From Pseudomonas sp. CROZ-RG-20F-R04-15 (GTDB lineage: Bacteria; Pseudomonadota; Gammaproteobacteria; Pseudomonadales; Pseudomonadaceae), in assembly GCF_022662375.1 (NCBI RefSeq), contig NZ_JAKNQL010000011.1, positions 1-64,000 of the forward strand: a stretch of DNA of 64,000 nt. The letters are read 5' to 3'. This document shows, piece after piece, positions 26,667-35,955 of this stretch (position 1 is the stretch's first letter; each line of letters begins with the position of its first letter). The notes beneath the pieces are model-generated. The model saw only the letters and a program-made list of their open reading frames with translations. It did no database searches and had not been told where the DNA came from. Made by a program: the position numbers and the translations under genes.

Positions 26667-27688
26667 AACCTTATCCGATCCGCTGTGTGTCGATCGTCAT
26701 CCCGGTCTACAACGAACAGGACAGCCTGCCGGAACTGCTGCGCCGCACCGAAGCGGCCTGCCGCATGTTGCGTCACGACTATGAAATCGTCCTCGTCGAC
26801 GACGGCAGCCGTGATGAATCCGCCAACCTTCTGGAAGAAGCTGCGAGCCGTGAAGACAGCCCGTTCGTAGCGGTCATCCTCAACCGCAACTACGGCCAGC
26901 ACGCGGCAATCATGGCCGGTTTCGAGCAGTGCAAAGGCGATGTCGTCATCACCCTCGACGCCGATCTGCAGAACCCGCCGGAAGAAATTCCGCGCCTGGT
27001 TGCTGAAGCGGAAAAGGGTTACGACGTCGTCGGCACCGTGCGCGGCAACCGTCAGGATTCGGCCCTGCGCCGCTATCCGTCGAAGCTGATCAACCTCGCC
27101 GTGCAGCGCTCCACCGGCGTCGCCATGAGCGACTACGGCTGCATGCTGCGCGCTTACCGCCGCACGATCATCGACGCCATGCTGGCCTGCCGGGAACGCA
27201 GCACCTTCATCCCGATTCTGGCCAACAGCTTCGCCCGCCACACCACGGAAATCGTCGTCGCCCACGCCGAGCGTGAACACGGCGATTCGAAATACAGCCC
27301 GATGCGCCTGATCAACCTGATGTTCGACTTGATCACCTGCATGACCACCACGCCGTTGCGCCTGCTCAGCATCGTCGGTTTCACCATGGCCGGTCTGGGT
27401 CTGCTGTTTGCCTTCGCGCTGATAGTCCTGCGCCTGGCGCTCGGCGCCGGTTGGGGCGGTGATGGTCTGTTCGTGCTGTTCGCCGTGCTGTTCGTATTTA
27501 CCGGTGGCCAGTTCATCGGCATGGGCCTGCTCGGCGAATACCTGGGGCGCATGTACAGCGACGTGCGCGCCCGCCCGCGTTTCTTCATTGAAAAAGTCTT
27601 GCGCAGCCACGCCGCCGAGCCGGCGCCTGCGGTCACCGTTGATGGTCTCTCCACTACTACTTCTACTACCGGTCAGGTTCACTCATGA
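26663..27688 (+). CDS. arnC: Undecaprenyl-phosphate Ara4FN transferase
   Basis: This 341-residue GT2 enzyme transfers Ara4-formyl-N from UDP to undecaprenyl phosphate at the cytoplasmic face. The GT-A start is SIVIPVYNEQDSLPEL. DDGSRDES and TLDADLQNPPEEI (DxD) bind nucleotide sugar and metal. Two C-terminal transmembrane helices lie at about 235-300. The start is GTG, overlapping the arnB stop. Confidence 0.95.
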   Translation: MKPYPIRCVSIVIPVYNEQDSLPELLRRTEAACRMLRHDYEIVLVDDGSRDESANLLEEAASREDSPFVAVILNRNYGQHAAIMAGFEQCKGDVVITLDADLQNPPEEIPRLVAEAEKGYDVVGTVRGNRQDSALRRYPSKLINLAVQRSTGVAMSDYGCMLRAYRRTIIDAMLACRERSTFIPILANSFARHTTEIVVAHAEREHGDSKYSPMRLINLMFDLITCMTTTPLRLLSIVGFTMAGLGLLFAFALIVLRLALGAGWGGDGLFVLFAVLFVFTGGQFIGMGLLGEYLGRMYSDVRARPRFFIEKVLRSHAAEPAPAVTVDGLSTTTSTTGQVHS

Positions 27689-29676
27689 GTGCAAAAACTG
27701 TTGTCTTCGCTTACCACGATATTGGCTGCGCCGGCATTCAAGGCCTGCTCGACAGCGGCTATGACATCGCAGCGGTGTTCACTCACGCGGATGACCCGAA
27801 AGAAAACGCGTTTTACGGCTCGGTTGCACAGCTGTGCGCCACCAAAGGTATCCCGGTGCATGCACCGGAAGACGTCAATCACCCGCTGTGGATCGAGCGC
27901 ATTGCCAAACTCGATCCTGATTACATTTTCTCGTTCTACTATCGCAACCTGCTGAGCGAACCACTGCTGGCCCTGGCCAAAAAAGGCGCGTTCAACCTGC
28001 ACGGCTCGTTGCTGCCAAGCTACCGTGGTCGCGCCCCGGCCAACTGGGTTCTGGTCAACGGCGAAACCGAAACCGGCGTGACCCTGCACCGCATGGTCAA
28101 GCGTGCCGATGCCGGCGCCATCGTCGCCCAGCAGCGTGTTGCCATTGAACGCAGCGACACCGCGTTGAGCCTGCACGGCAAGCTGCGCACCGCCGCCGCT
28201 GATCTGTTGCGTGACACCCTGCCAGCAATGCTGCAAGGCAAAATCAGCGAAACCGCGCAGGACGAATCGAAGGCTACCGTGTTTGGTCGTCGCACCGCAG
28301 CGGACGGCAAATTGGTCTGGGCGCAACCGGCCGAGCAGTTGTTCAACCTGGTTCGCGCCGTGACACAACCTTATCCGGGTGCATTCTGCGCCGTGGGTGA
28401 GCACAAACTGATCGTCTGGAGCGCCGAAGTTGCCAAGGGCAACGACGGCCAGGCGCCGGGCCGGGTGATCAGCGTCGATCCGCTGCGCATTGCCTGCGGT
28501 GAAGACTCGCTGGTGATCCTCTCCGGTCAACGCAACGACAACGGTCTGTTCCTCAGCGGCCCGCAACTGGCCAACGAACTGGGTCTGGTCGATGGCTCGC
28601 TGCTGCGCGGCGCCGAATCCGGTCGTGCGCCACGTCGTACCCGCGTGCTGATCCTCGGCGTCAACGGCTTTATCGGCAATCACTTGTCCGAGCGTCTGCT
28701 GCGCGATGACCGTTACGAAGTCTATGGTCTGGACATCGGTTCCGACGCCATCGACCGTCTGCGCAGCCACCCGCACTTCCACTACGTCGAAGGCGATATC
28801 AGCATTCACTCCGAGTGGATCGAGTACCACATCAAGAAGTGCGACGTGGTCCTGCCGCTCGTGGCCATCGCCACCCCGATCGAATACACCCGCAACCCGC
28901 TACGCGTGTTCGAACTCGACTTCGAAGAAAACCTGAAACTGGTGCGCTACTGCGTCAAGTACAACAAGCGCGTGATCTTCCCGTCGACCTCGGAAGTCTA
29001 TGGCATGTGCCAGGACAAGCACTTCGATGAGGACACCTCCAACCTGATCGTCGGCCCGATCAACAAGCAGCGCTGGATCTACTCCGTCTCCAAACAACTG
29101 CTGGACCGGGTGATCTGGGCGTACGGCGCCAAGGGTTTGAATTTCACCCTGTTCCGCCCGTTCAACTGGATGGGCCCGCGCCTTGATCGTCTGGATTCGG
29201 CCCGGATCGGCAGCTCCCGCGCCATCACCCAATTGATCCTCAATCTGGTCGAAGGCACGCCAATCCGTCTGTTCGACGGCGGCGAGCAGAAACGCTGCTT
29301 CACCGACATCGCTGACGGCGTCGAGGCACTGGCGCGGATCATCGACAACGACAACGACGTCTGCAACGGCCAGATCATCAACATCGGCAACCCGGACAAC
29401 GAAGCCAGCATCCGTCAGCTGGGCGAAGAACTGCTGCGTCAGTTCGAAGCGCACCCGCTGCGTGACAACTTCCCGCCGTTCGCCGGTTTCCGCGACGTGG
29501 AAAGCAAGGCGTTCTATGGCGCTGGCTATCAGGACGTTGAACACCGCAAACCCAGCATTGCCAACGCCAAGCGTCTGCTCGACTGGACGCCAACCGTGGA
29601 AATGCGCGAGACCATTGGCAACACGCTCGACTTTTTCTTGCGTGAAGCCATGCTCGAACAAGCGGACAAGCGCTAA
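27685..29676 (+). CDS. arnA: Bifunctional UDP-GlcA decarboxylase / UDP-Ara4N formyltransferase
   Basis: This 663-residue protein has both ArnA halves. The formyltransferase (about 1-300) contains FNLHGSLLPSYRGRAP with the catalytic Asn-His pair. The decarboxylase SDR domain (about 315-660) has the Rossmann loop GVNGFIGNHLSERLL, PSTSEVYGM and YSVSKQLLDR (YxxxK), and the C-terminal region EHRKPSIANAKRLL. Length is standard (E. coli 660). It overlaps arnC by 4 bp and arnD by 1 bp. Confidence 0.96.
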   Translation: MSAKTVVFAYHDIGCAGIQGLLDSGYDIAAVFTHADDPKENAFYGSVAQLCATKGIPVHAPEDVNHPLWIERIAKLDPDYIFSFYYRNLLSEPLLALAKKGAFNLHGSLLPSYRGRAPANWVLVNGETETGVTLHRMVKRADAGAIVAQQRVAIERSDTALSLHGKLRTAAADLLRDTLPAMLQGKISETAQDESKATVFGRRTAADGKLVWAQPAEQLFNLVRAVTQPYPGAFCAVGEHKLIVWSAEVAKGNDGQAPGRVISVDPLRIACGEDSLVILSGQRNDNGLFLSGPQLANELGLVDGSLLRGAESGRAPRRTRVLILGVNGFIGNHLSERLLRDDRYEVYGLDIGSDAIDRLRSHPHFHYVEGDISIHSEWIEYHIKKCDVVLPLVAIATPIEYTRNPLRVFELDFEENLKLVRYCVKYNKRVIFPSTSEVYGMCQDKHFDEDTSNLIVGPINKQRWIYSVSKQLLDRVIWAYGAKGLNFTLFRPFNWMGPRLDRLDSARIGSSRAITQLILNLVEGTPIRLFDGGEQKRCFTDIADGVEALARIIDNDNDVCNGQIINIGNPDNEASIRQLGEELLRQFEAHPLRDNFPPFAGFRDVESKAFYGAGYQDVEHRKPSIANAKRLLDWTPTVEMRETIGNTLDFFLREAMLEQADKR

Positions 29677-30560
29677 TGCAGGCAGGCCTTCGTATCGATG
29701 TCGACACCTACCGAGGCACCCGTGAAGGGGTGCCGCGGCTGCTCGAAATACTCGACGAGGCGCAGATCAAGGCAACGTTTTTCTTCAGTGTCGGCCCCGA
29801 CAACATGGGCCGGCATCTGTGGCGCCTGATCCGCCCGCAGTTCCTCTGGAAGATGCTCCGCTCCAACGCGGCCGGCCTGTACGGCTGGGACATTCTGCTG
29901 GCCGGCACCGCGTGGCCGGGCAAACCGATTGGCCGTGATCTCGGGCACCTGATGCGTCAGGCCCGCGATGCCGGTCATGAGGTAGGCCTGCATGCGTGGG
30001 ATCACCACGGCTGGCAGGCCAACGCCGGGACCTGGAGCAACAAGCAACTGATCGAGCAGATTCGTCAGGGCGTCGACACCTTGAGCGACATTCTCGGCGC
30101 GAAAGTCGACTGTTCCGCCGCCGCTGGTTGGCGTGCCGACGAGCGCGTGATCGAGGCCAAACAAGCCTTCGGCTTTCGCTACAACAGCGATTGCCGAGGG
30201 CAACGCCTGTTTCGTCCGCTGCTGGCCGACGGCACACCGGGCACGCCGCAGATTCCGGTGGACCTGCCGACCTTCGACGAAGTCGTCGGACCGATCGTCG
30301 CGGCGCGGGACTTCAACGGATTCATCCTTGATCACTTCCGCCCGCAACAGCTCAACGTCTACACCATTCACGCCGAAGTAGAAGGGATTCTGATGGCTGA
30401 GGATTTTCGTCAATTGCTGGCCGATGCGCGCCAGCGAGATATCGATTTCAAACCGCTGGGCGATTTGCTGCCCGAGTTCTTCAACACCTTGCCCGTGGGT
30501 CGCGTGCAACGCGGCGCCCTCGACGGCCGTGAAGGCTGGCTGGGAGTGCAAGGCGCATGA
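29676..30560 (+). CDS. arnD: Undecaprenyl phosphate-Ara4FN deformylase
   Basis: This 294-residue polysaccharide-deacetylase fold enzyme removes the formyl group from the lipid-linked sugar, which commits it to export. It has the N-terminal RIDVDTYRGT (metal-binding Asp), EVGLHAWDHHGW (HxxxH-type metal site) and ADERVIEAKQAFGFRYNSD. Start codon overlaps the arnA stop (TAATG). It overlaps arnT by 4 bp. Confidence 0.95.
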   Translation: MQAGLRIDVDTYRGTREGVPRLLEILDEAQIKATFFFSVGPDNMGRHLWRLIRPQFLWKMLRSNAAGLYGWDILLAGTAWPGKPIGRDLGHLMRQARDAGHEVGLHAWDHHGWQANAGTWSNKQLIEQIRQGVDTLSDILGAKVDCSAAAGWRADERVIEAKQAFGFRYNSDCRGQRLFRPLLADGTPGTPQIPVDLPTFDEVVGPIVAARDFNGFILDHFRPQQLNVYTIHAEVEGILMAEDFRQLLADARQRDIDFKPLGDLLPEFFNTLPVGRVQRGALDGREGWLGVQGA

Positions 30561-32209
30561 CCAAACGCTGGACGCTGCCACTGCTGTTGCTGGTCATTTG
30601 CTTGCTGGCCTATCTGCTGCCGCTGGGCACGCACGGCTTGTGGATTCCCGACGAAACCCGTTACGCACAGATCAGTCAGGACATGCTGCTGAGCGGCAAC
30701 TGGGTGTCGCCGCACTTCATGAGCCTGCGCTACTTCGAGAAGCCGATTGCCGGTTACTGGATGATCGCGCTGGGTCAGGAGTTGTTTGGGCAGAACCTGT
30801 TCGGCGTGCGCTTTGCTTCGGCGCTGAGCACTGGGTTGAGCGTGCTGCTGTGCTATCTGGTCGCTCGGCGCTTGTGGAACGAGCCGCGCAAAAGCTTCGT
30901 CTGCGCCCTGCTCTACATGAGTTTTACCGTGGTCGCCGGTCAGGCCGGTTACGCCAACCTCGATCCGCAATTCACCTTCTGGGTCAACCTGAGTCTGGTG
31001 GCGCTGTGGTTTGCCCTCGACAGTCACACCGGCGGCAAGCGCATGGCAGCCTGGGCGGTAATGGGGCTCGCCTGCGGCATGGGTTTCATGACCAAGGGAT
31101 TCCTCGCCTGGCTGCTGCCGGTGTTGATCGCGCTGCCGTGGATGCTCTGGCAAAAACGCTGGCGTGAACTGCTGATGTTTGGCCCGGTGGCGATTGCCGT
31201 GGCGATCATCGTCAGTCTGCCGTGGGTGCTCTCGGTGCATGCGCAGGAGCCGGACTACTGGCGGTTCTTCTTCTGGCACGAGCACATCCGGCGCTTTGCC
31301 GGTGACGATGCGCAACACGACGCGCCGTGGTGGTTTTATCTGCCGCTGTTGGTGGCGTTCAGTTTGCCGTGGGTGGGCTTGCTGCCGACGGCGTTCAAGC
31401 AGGCATGGCAAACCCGCGTCCAGCCAAAAGTCGTGTTTGTGTTGCTGTGGCTGCTGATGCCGCTGGGGTTTTTCAGCCTGGCCAACGGCAAGCTGCCGAC
31501 CTACATCCTGCCGTGCCTGCTACCGATGGCCTTGCTGCTCGGTAACGTCGTGGCCGACCGTTTGCGTCTGGAGCAAGGCCGGGCGCTGAGCCTCAATGGC
31601 CTGCTCAACCTGGCATTGGGCATCGTGTTGCTGGTGGCGCTGGTCTATCTGCAACTGACTAAACCGGTCTACGACCACGAACTGCACAGCATGGTGCTGG
31701 TGTTCATTGCGTTGATCGGCTGGATCATCGCCAACCTCCTGCAAGCCTTCTTGCCGCTGCAATGCTGGGCGGCACCGGCGCTGGGCAGCCTGTTGCTGAT
31801 CGCGGTGTTGCCGGCGGCGCTGCCGAAATCGGTGGTTGCCAACAAGACGCCGGATCAGTTCATCAAGCATCACGTCACCGAACTGGCGCAGGCCGAGCAC
31901 CTGCTGAGCAACGATCTGGGCGCCGCTTCGGCGCTGGCCTGGCGCCTGAAAACCCCGCAAGTGGCGTTGTACAACACGATAGGCGAATTGAAATATGGCC
32001 TTGCCTATCCTGACGGCATTCAACAGCGGGTTGATCCCGAACACGTACAACAGTGGATGCGCGAGGCGCGCCGCAGCGGTTCGGTCGGCGTGGTGATGCG
32101 CGTCAAGGGGCAGGACGAACTGGACGAAATCGACAAGTTGCCAAAGGACGGCGTCCGTTACGAGCAGGGCAACCTGGTGATCATGATTCTGCCCAAGGAG
32201 GCGTCATGA
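30557..32209 (+). CDS. arnT: ArnT, aminoarabinose transferase to lipid A (second copy, in arn operon)
   Basis: This 550-residue GT-C enzyme is collinear with the copy at 17086-18801 over its whole length: WIPDETRYAQI, EKPIAGYWMIALGQ, FFFWHEHIRRFA, NGKLPTYILPCLLPMA and SNDLGAASALAWRLK. It is the normal length of ArnT and sits in the normal arn gene order, so it is the canonical enzyme. It overlaps arnE by 4 bp. Confidence 0.95.
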   Translation: MTKRWTLPLLLLVICLLAYLLPLGTHGLWIPDETRYAQISQDMLLSGNWVSPHFMSLRYFEKPIAGYWMIALGQELFGQNLFGVRFASALSTGLSVLLCYLVARRLWNEPRKSFVCALLYMSFTVVAGQAGYANLDPQFTFWVNLSLVALWFALDSHTGGKRMAAWAVMGLACGMGFMTKGFLAWLLPVLIALPWMLWQKRWRELLMFGPVAIAVAIIVSLPWVLSVHAQEPDYWRFFFWHEHIRRFAGDDAQHDAPWWFYLPLLVAFSLPWVGLLPTAFKQAWQTRVQPKVVFVLLWLLMPLGFFSLANGKLPTYILPCLLPMALLLGNVVADRLRLEQGRALSLNGLLNLALGIVLLVALVYLQLTKPVYDHELHSMVLVFIALIGWIIANLLQAFLPLQCWAAPALGSLLLIAVLPAALPKSVVANKTPDQFIKHHVTELAQAEHLLSNDLGAASALAWRLKTPQVALYNTIGELKYGLAYPDGIQQRVDPEHVQQWMREARRSGSVGVVMRVKGQDELDEIDKLPKDGVRYEQGNLVIMILPKEAS

Positions 32210-32550
32210 GCCTGTTGCTGCTGTTGGCCGCGTGCCTGCTGACCTGTCTCGGGCAGGTTGCGCAGAAATACGCGGTGGAGAGTTGGCGCGGTGTCGATTC
32301 GACCTGGGCCGACAAACTGCGCTCGCCATGGTTATGGCTGGCGCTGCTCGCCCTCGGCTCGGGGCTGTTGGTCTGGCTGCTGGTGTTGCAGCGTCTGGAA
32401 GTCGGCATCGCCTACCCGATGCTCAGCCTCAACTTCGTGTTGATCACCCTGATCGCGCGCTTCGTCTTCCGTGAACCCATCGACCGTCAGCATTGGCTCG
32501 GCGTGGCGTTGGTGATCGGCGGCGTGGTGTTGCTGGGGCAACAGTCATGA
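32206..32550 (+). CDS. arnE: Ara4N-phosphoundecaprenol flippase subunit ArnE
   Basis: This 114-residue EamA/SMR-like protein has four predicted transmembrane helices. With ArnF it moves undecaprenyl-phosphate-Ara4N to the periplasmic face. It has LTCLGQVAQKYAV and GIAYPMLSLNFVLITL. ATG at 32206 follows AAGGAGG. Overlaps its neighbours by 4 bp each side. A longer upstream extension of the frame is not a gene start. Confidence 0.92.
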   Translation: MSLLLLLAACLLTCLGQVAQKYAVESWRGVDSTWADKLRSPWLWLALLALGSGLLVWLLVLQRLEVGIAYPMLSLNFVLITLIARFVFREPIDRQHWLGVALVIGGVVLLGQQS

Positions 32551-32951
32551 ATCAACGTCGTGGCATCACCTTCGCACTGGGCAGCGTGTTGTTGGTCAGC
32601 GCTGCGCAACTGGGCATGCGCTGGAGCATGACCCGTCTGCCCGCACCGGACCAATGGCTGCACATCGACAGTCTCGACTGGCGCGCGCTGGCCGTGGTCA
32701 TCGCGGCGATCTTCGCCTACGCCCTGTCGATGCTCTGCTGGCTCGCCGCCCTGCGCGATCTGCCGCTGGGCCGGGCGTACTCACTGCTGAGCATCAGCTA
32801 TGCGCTGGTGTATCTGCTGGCGGCCAGTCTGCCGCTGTTCAACGAATCTTTCAGCTTCACTAAATCACTGGGCGTGGCGCTGGTCATGCTCGGGGTCATC
32901 ACTATTAACACTCGTCCGGCTCGTGCGCCCGAATTCAGGAGTGCTCCATGA
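32547..32951 (+). CDS. arnF: Ara4N-phosphoundecaprenol flippase subunit ArnF
   Basis: This 134-residue partner of ArnE has four hydrophobic helices and the stretch LGRAYSLLSISYALVYLLA. The start overlaps the arnE stop (ATGA). The end overlaps the ugd start. Confidence 0.92.
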   Translation: MNQRRGITFALGSVLLVSAAQLGMRWSMTRLPAPDQWLHIDSLDWRALAVVIAAIFAYALSMLCWLAALRDLPLGRAYSLLSISYALVYLLAASLPLFNESFSFTKSLGVALVMLGVITINTRPARAPEFRSAP

Positions 32952-34327
32952 AAATCACAGTATTTGGCAGCGGTTACGTCGGTCTGGTGCAAGCGGCTGT
33001 GTTGGCCGAGGTCGGCCATGATGTCGTGTGCATGGACGTCGACCAGAAGAAGGTCGACCTGTTGCGCCAGGGTCATGTCAGCATTTTCGAACCGGGGCTG
33101 GCCAGCCTGGTGCGCGAAGGTCTCGATTCGAAACGCCTGCAATTCACCACTGATGAGCAACTTGCCGTGCAGCACGGTCGGGTGGCGTTTATTGCCGTCG
33201 GTACGCCGTCGCGGGAGGACGGCTCGGCCGATCTGCGTTATGTGCTGTCAGTGGGCGACGCGATTGCCAGGCATCGTGAGCAGCCGCTGATTCTGGTGGA
33301 AAAATCCACGGTGCCGGTGGGCACTGGCGATACGTTGCGCACGCACATCGAAAAGGCCTTGATCAAGGTTGGCCGCCTGCTGCAATTCGATATCGTCTCC
33401 AACCCGGAATTTCTCAAGGAAGGATCGGCGGTAGCTGACTGCCGTCGTCCGGACCGCATCGTCATCGGCTGCGAGGGTGATGAAGTGCGTGACGTGATGC
33501 GCGATCTGTACTCGCCGTTCAACCGCAACCACGACCGCATCATGTTCATGGACCTGCGCAGCGCCGAGCTGACCAAGTACGCCGCCAACTGCATGCTGGC
33601 GACCAAGATCAGCTTCATCAACCAGATCGCCGAACTCGCCGAACACCTGGGCGCCGACATCGAATCGGTGCGCCAGGGCATCGGTGCCGACACGCGCATC
33701 GGTTACCACTTTATCTATCCGGGCTGCGGTTATGGCGGCTCGTGCTTCCCCAAAGACATGCGCGCGTTGATCCACAGTGCCGAAGAAGCGCATTGCTCCA
33801 GCGACTTGCTGCAAGCCGTCGAGGCGATCAACCAGCGGCAGAAACACAAGTTGTTCGAGCGTATCAATGCGTTCTACAAGGGTGATCTGCGCGGCAAGAC
33901 CTTCGCCCTGTGGGGCCTGGCATTCAAACCCAACACCGACGACATGCGCGATGCACCGAGCCGGGTGTTGCTGGAAGAGTTGTGGGCGGCCGGTGCCAGC
34001 GTGCGCGCGTTCGACCCGGAAGCCATGCAGGAAACCCAGAACCTCTACCCGGACGAGTCGAAACTGATGCTGATGGGCACGCCGGAATCGGTGTTGCCCG
34101 GCGCCGACGCACTGATCATCTGCACCGAGTGGCAGCAGTTCAAGGCCCCGGACTTTGACCTGATCAAACAGCGCCTCAACACCCCGGTGATCTTTGACGG
34201 GCGCAACCTGTACGACGCCGAGCGTCTGGCGCGCAACGGTTTCCATTATTTCCCGATGGGCCGTGGCGAATCGCGCAAATTGCCGATCCCGCTGCAACAG
34301 TGGCCGCACGCGTCCGACGTCGCTTGA
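32948..34327 (+). CDS. ugd: UDP-glucose 6-dehydrogenase
   Basis: This 459-residue enzyme oxidises UDP-glucose to UDP-glucuronate, the precursor used by ArnA. It has a Rossmann start FGSGYVGLVQAAVLAEVGHD, the catalytic Cys in YGGSCFPKD, and a C-terminal UDP-binding domain with GLAFKPNTDDMRDAPS. It is the last biosynthetic gene of the arn operon. ugd at the end of arn is normal for pseudomonads. Confidence 0.95.
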   Translation: MKITVFGSGYVGLVQAAVLAEVGHDVVCMDVDQKKVDLLRQGHVSIFEPGLASLVREGLDSKRLQFTTDEQLAVQHGRVAFIAVGTPSREDGSADLRYVLSVGDAIARHREQPLILVEKSTVPVGTGDTLRTHIEKALIKVGRLLQFDIVSNPEFLKEGSAVADCRRPDRIVIGCEGDEVRDVMRDLYSPFNRNHDRIMFMDLRSAELTKYAANCMLATKISFINQIAELAEHLGADIESVRQGIGADTRIGYHFIYPGCGYGGSCFPKDMRALIHSAEEAHCSSDLLQAVEAINQRQKHKLFERINAFYKGDLRGKTFALWGLAFKPNTDDMRDAPSRVLLEELWAAGASVRAFDPEAMQETQNLYPDESKLMLMGTPESVLPGADALIICTEWQQFKAPDFDLIKQRLNTPVIFDGRNLYDAERLARNGFHYFPMGRGESRKLPIPLQQWPHASDVA

Positions 34328-35919
34328 TCGCGTTATCGCCCGAGATTCGCCGGCAGTCCCTGATCGCAGGGCTGCTGGCGTTTTTAGTGTTCATGGCCGG
34401 GGTCTATGGGCAGGCTCCGATCGGTTTCGACTCGCGATTTGTGTTGTTCGCGCAGGAAATGTTGCGCCATGGGCCGACGGTGTTTCCGACCACTTATGGT
34501 CAGCCGTACGCGGACTATTCGGCCGTGTCGACCTTGTTCATCTGGCTGCTGTCGCTGCCGTTCGGCGCGGTGAATGCGTTGACTGCATGGGCGCCGAGCG
34601 CGATCGCGGGCGCGTTGATCGTGACGCAGATGTATCGACTGCTGGCACCGTACTCACGGCGTTGGGCGTTGATCAGTATTGCCTTGCTGATGCTGACCAG
34701 CGGTTTCGTCACCGAAGTGCGCGCGGTGTCGCAGGACTTGATGCTCGCGGCGGTGGCGTTCGCGGTGTTCTATCTGGGTTATGCCCATGATCATTTTGGC
34801 GGCGGCCGTCGTTGGCCGCTGATCTTCGTATTGCTCTTGCTGGGTTTCGGGATTCGCGGGCCGATCGGGCTGGTGGTGCCGACCGGCATGCTCTGCAGCT
34901 ATTACCTGCTCAACCGAGAATGGTCGCGGTTGCTGGTGTTCGGCGTGTTGGCTTCACTGTTGCTGGTCGCGTGTGTCGGGCTGTTGTTATGGCTGGCGCA
35001 GGTCAGCGCTGGCCCGGTGTTCCTGCAGGACGTGATCCGCATGCAGTTCATGGGGCGCATGGACGGCAGCGAAGGTGTCAGCGGTTCGCTGTATTACTTC
35101 ACCAGCTCGTTCGGTAACTATGCGCTGGCGTATCCGTTGGCATTGCTGGTGTTGGCGGCGGCGTGGCTGAGCAAACCCCAGCAACGTGGCCCGGCGTTGC
35201 GTCTGGTGCAGTATTGCGCGGCGGCGGGGTTGATTGTGATGGTCGGGCTGTCGATTCCTCAGGCGAAGAAGGCCCGGTATCTGCTGCCGATGCTGCCGAT
35301 GGCGGCGATCATTGCGGCGTATCCGTTTCAGGTCGCGCACGGGCGCGTGTTCCGCTGGTTGCGCGGTTTGCTCATGGGCTTGTGGCTGGTCACACCGGGC
35401 TTGTTGCTGGTGGTTTTGCTGGTCGCGCAACGGCGCTTTCCCGAGCAACTGAGTGACATGACATTTGTGGTGATCGCCCTGGGCGTGCTGCAACTGCTGG
35501 CGCTGTCGCGATTATTGATCCCGCGCTGGCGCGTCGAGGTATTGGCATTGTGCGCCGTATTGGCGCTATGGACGGTGTATGCGGCAGTGTTTGAACCCGT
35601 AGAACGTCGCCTGTATGACACGCAAGCGTTCAGTCACGCGGTGTTCGCCCAGGTTCAGCAAAATCCGGCGCCACTGGTATTGCACGGCATGGGCAAGGAC
35701 GCGAAGGCGATCAAGTTCATGGTCAATGTCGGGCAGGACCTGCAACCGCAGTTCAGCGACTCGGTGCAGCAACTGGAGGCGCTCAAAGGTCCGGCGTGGT
35801 TGATGATGGATCGCAGTGATCTGCCATCCCTCAAAGCCACGCCGCTGGAAAACGCGCAGCCGGTGTTGAGTGGGCGTTTCGACAAAAACGACTATGTATT
35901 GCTGTGGCTGAAACCGTAA
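34300..35919 (+). CDS. GT39-type membrane glycosyltransferase at the end of the arn operon
   Basis: This protein of about 539 residues has 10-12 transmembrane helices. The first loop IGFDSRFVLFAQEML replaces the DETRY motif of ArnT. VRAVSQDLMLAA and IPQAKKARYLLPMLPM are typical of PMT-like GT-C enzymes. It probably uses a lipid-linked sugar, but substrate is unknown. The start may be GTG 34300 (28-bp overlap with ugd) or TTG 34324, which would give the 4-bp overlap style of the rest of the operon. Confidence 0.8.
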   Translation: MAARVRRRLIALSPEIRRQSLIAGLLAFLVFMAGVYGQAPIGFDSRFVLFAQEMLRHGPTVFPTTYGQPYADYSAVSTLFIWLLSLPFGAVNALTAWAPSAIAGALIVTQMYRLLAPYSRRWALISIALLMLTSGFVTEVRAVSQDLMLAAVAFAVFYLGYAHDHFGGGRRWPLIFVLLLLGFGIRGPIGLVVPTGMLCSYYLLNREWSRLLVFGVLASLLLVACVGLLLWLAQVSAGPVFLQDVIRMQFMGRMDGSEGVSGSLYYFTSSFGNYALAYPLALLVLAAAWLSKPQQRGPALRLVQYCAAAGLIVMVGLSIPQAKKARYLLPMLPMAAIIAAYPFQVAHGRVFRWLRGLLMGLWLVTPGLLLVVLLVAQRRFPEQLSDMTFVVIALGVLQLLALSRLLIPRWRVEVLALCAVLALWTVYAAVFEPVERRLYDTQAFSHAVFAQVQQNPAPLVLHGMGKDAKAIKFMVNVGQDLQPQFSDSVQQLEALKGPAWLMMDRSDLPSLKATPLENAQPVLSGRFDKNDYVLLWLKP

Positions 35920-35955
35920 CCTGTCGACCTTTTGATCGGCAGGATGCGCCTCAAC

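Noticed and set aside
24194..35919. The idea that the tyrosine recombinase and the arn operon form one mobile island.
   Set aside because: arn codon style matches the surroundings, the operon is normal for the genus, and I see no repeat pair or tRNA at the borders.
35920..35943. CCTGTCGA/TCGGCAGG hairpin as a terminator of the arn operon.
   Set aside because: Eight base pairs with a wobble pair and no T run; too weak to call on its own.
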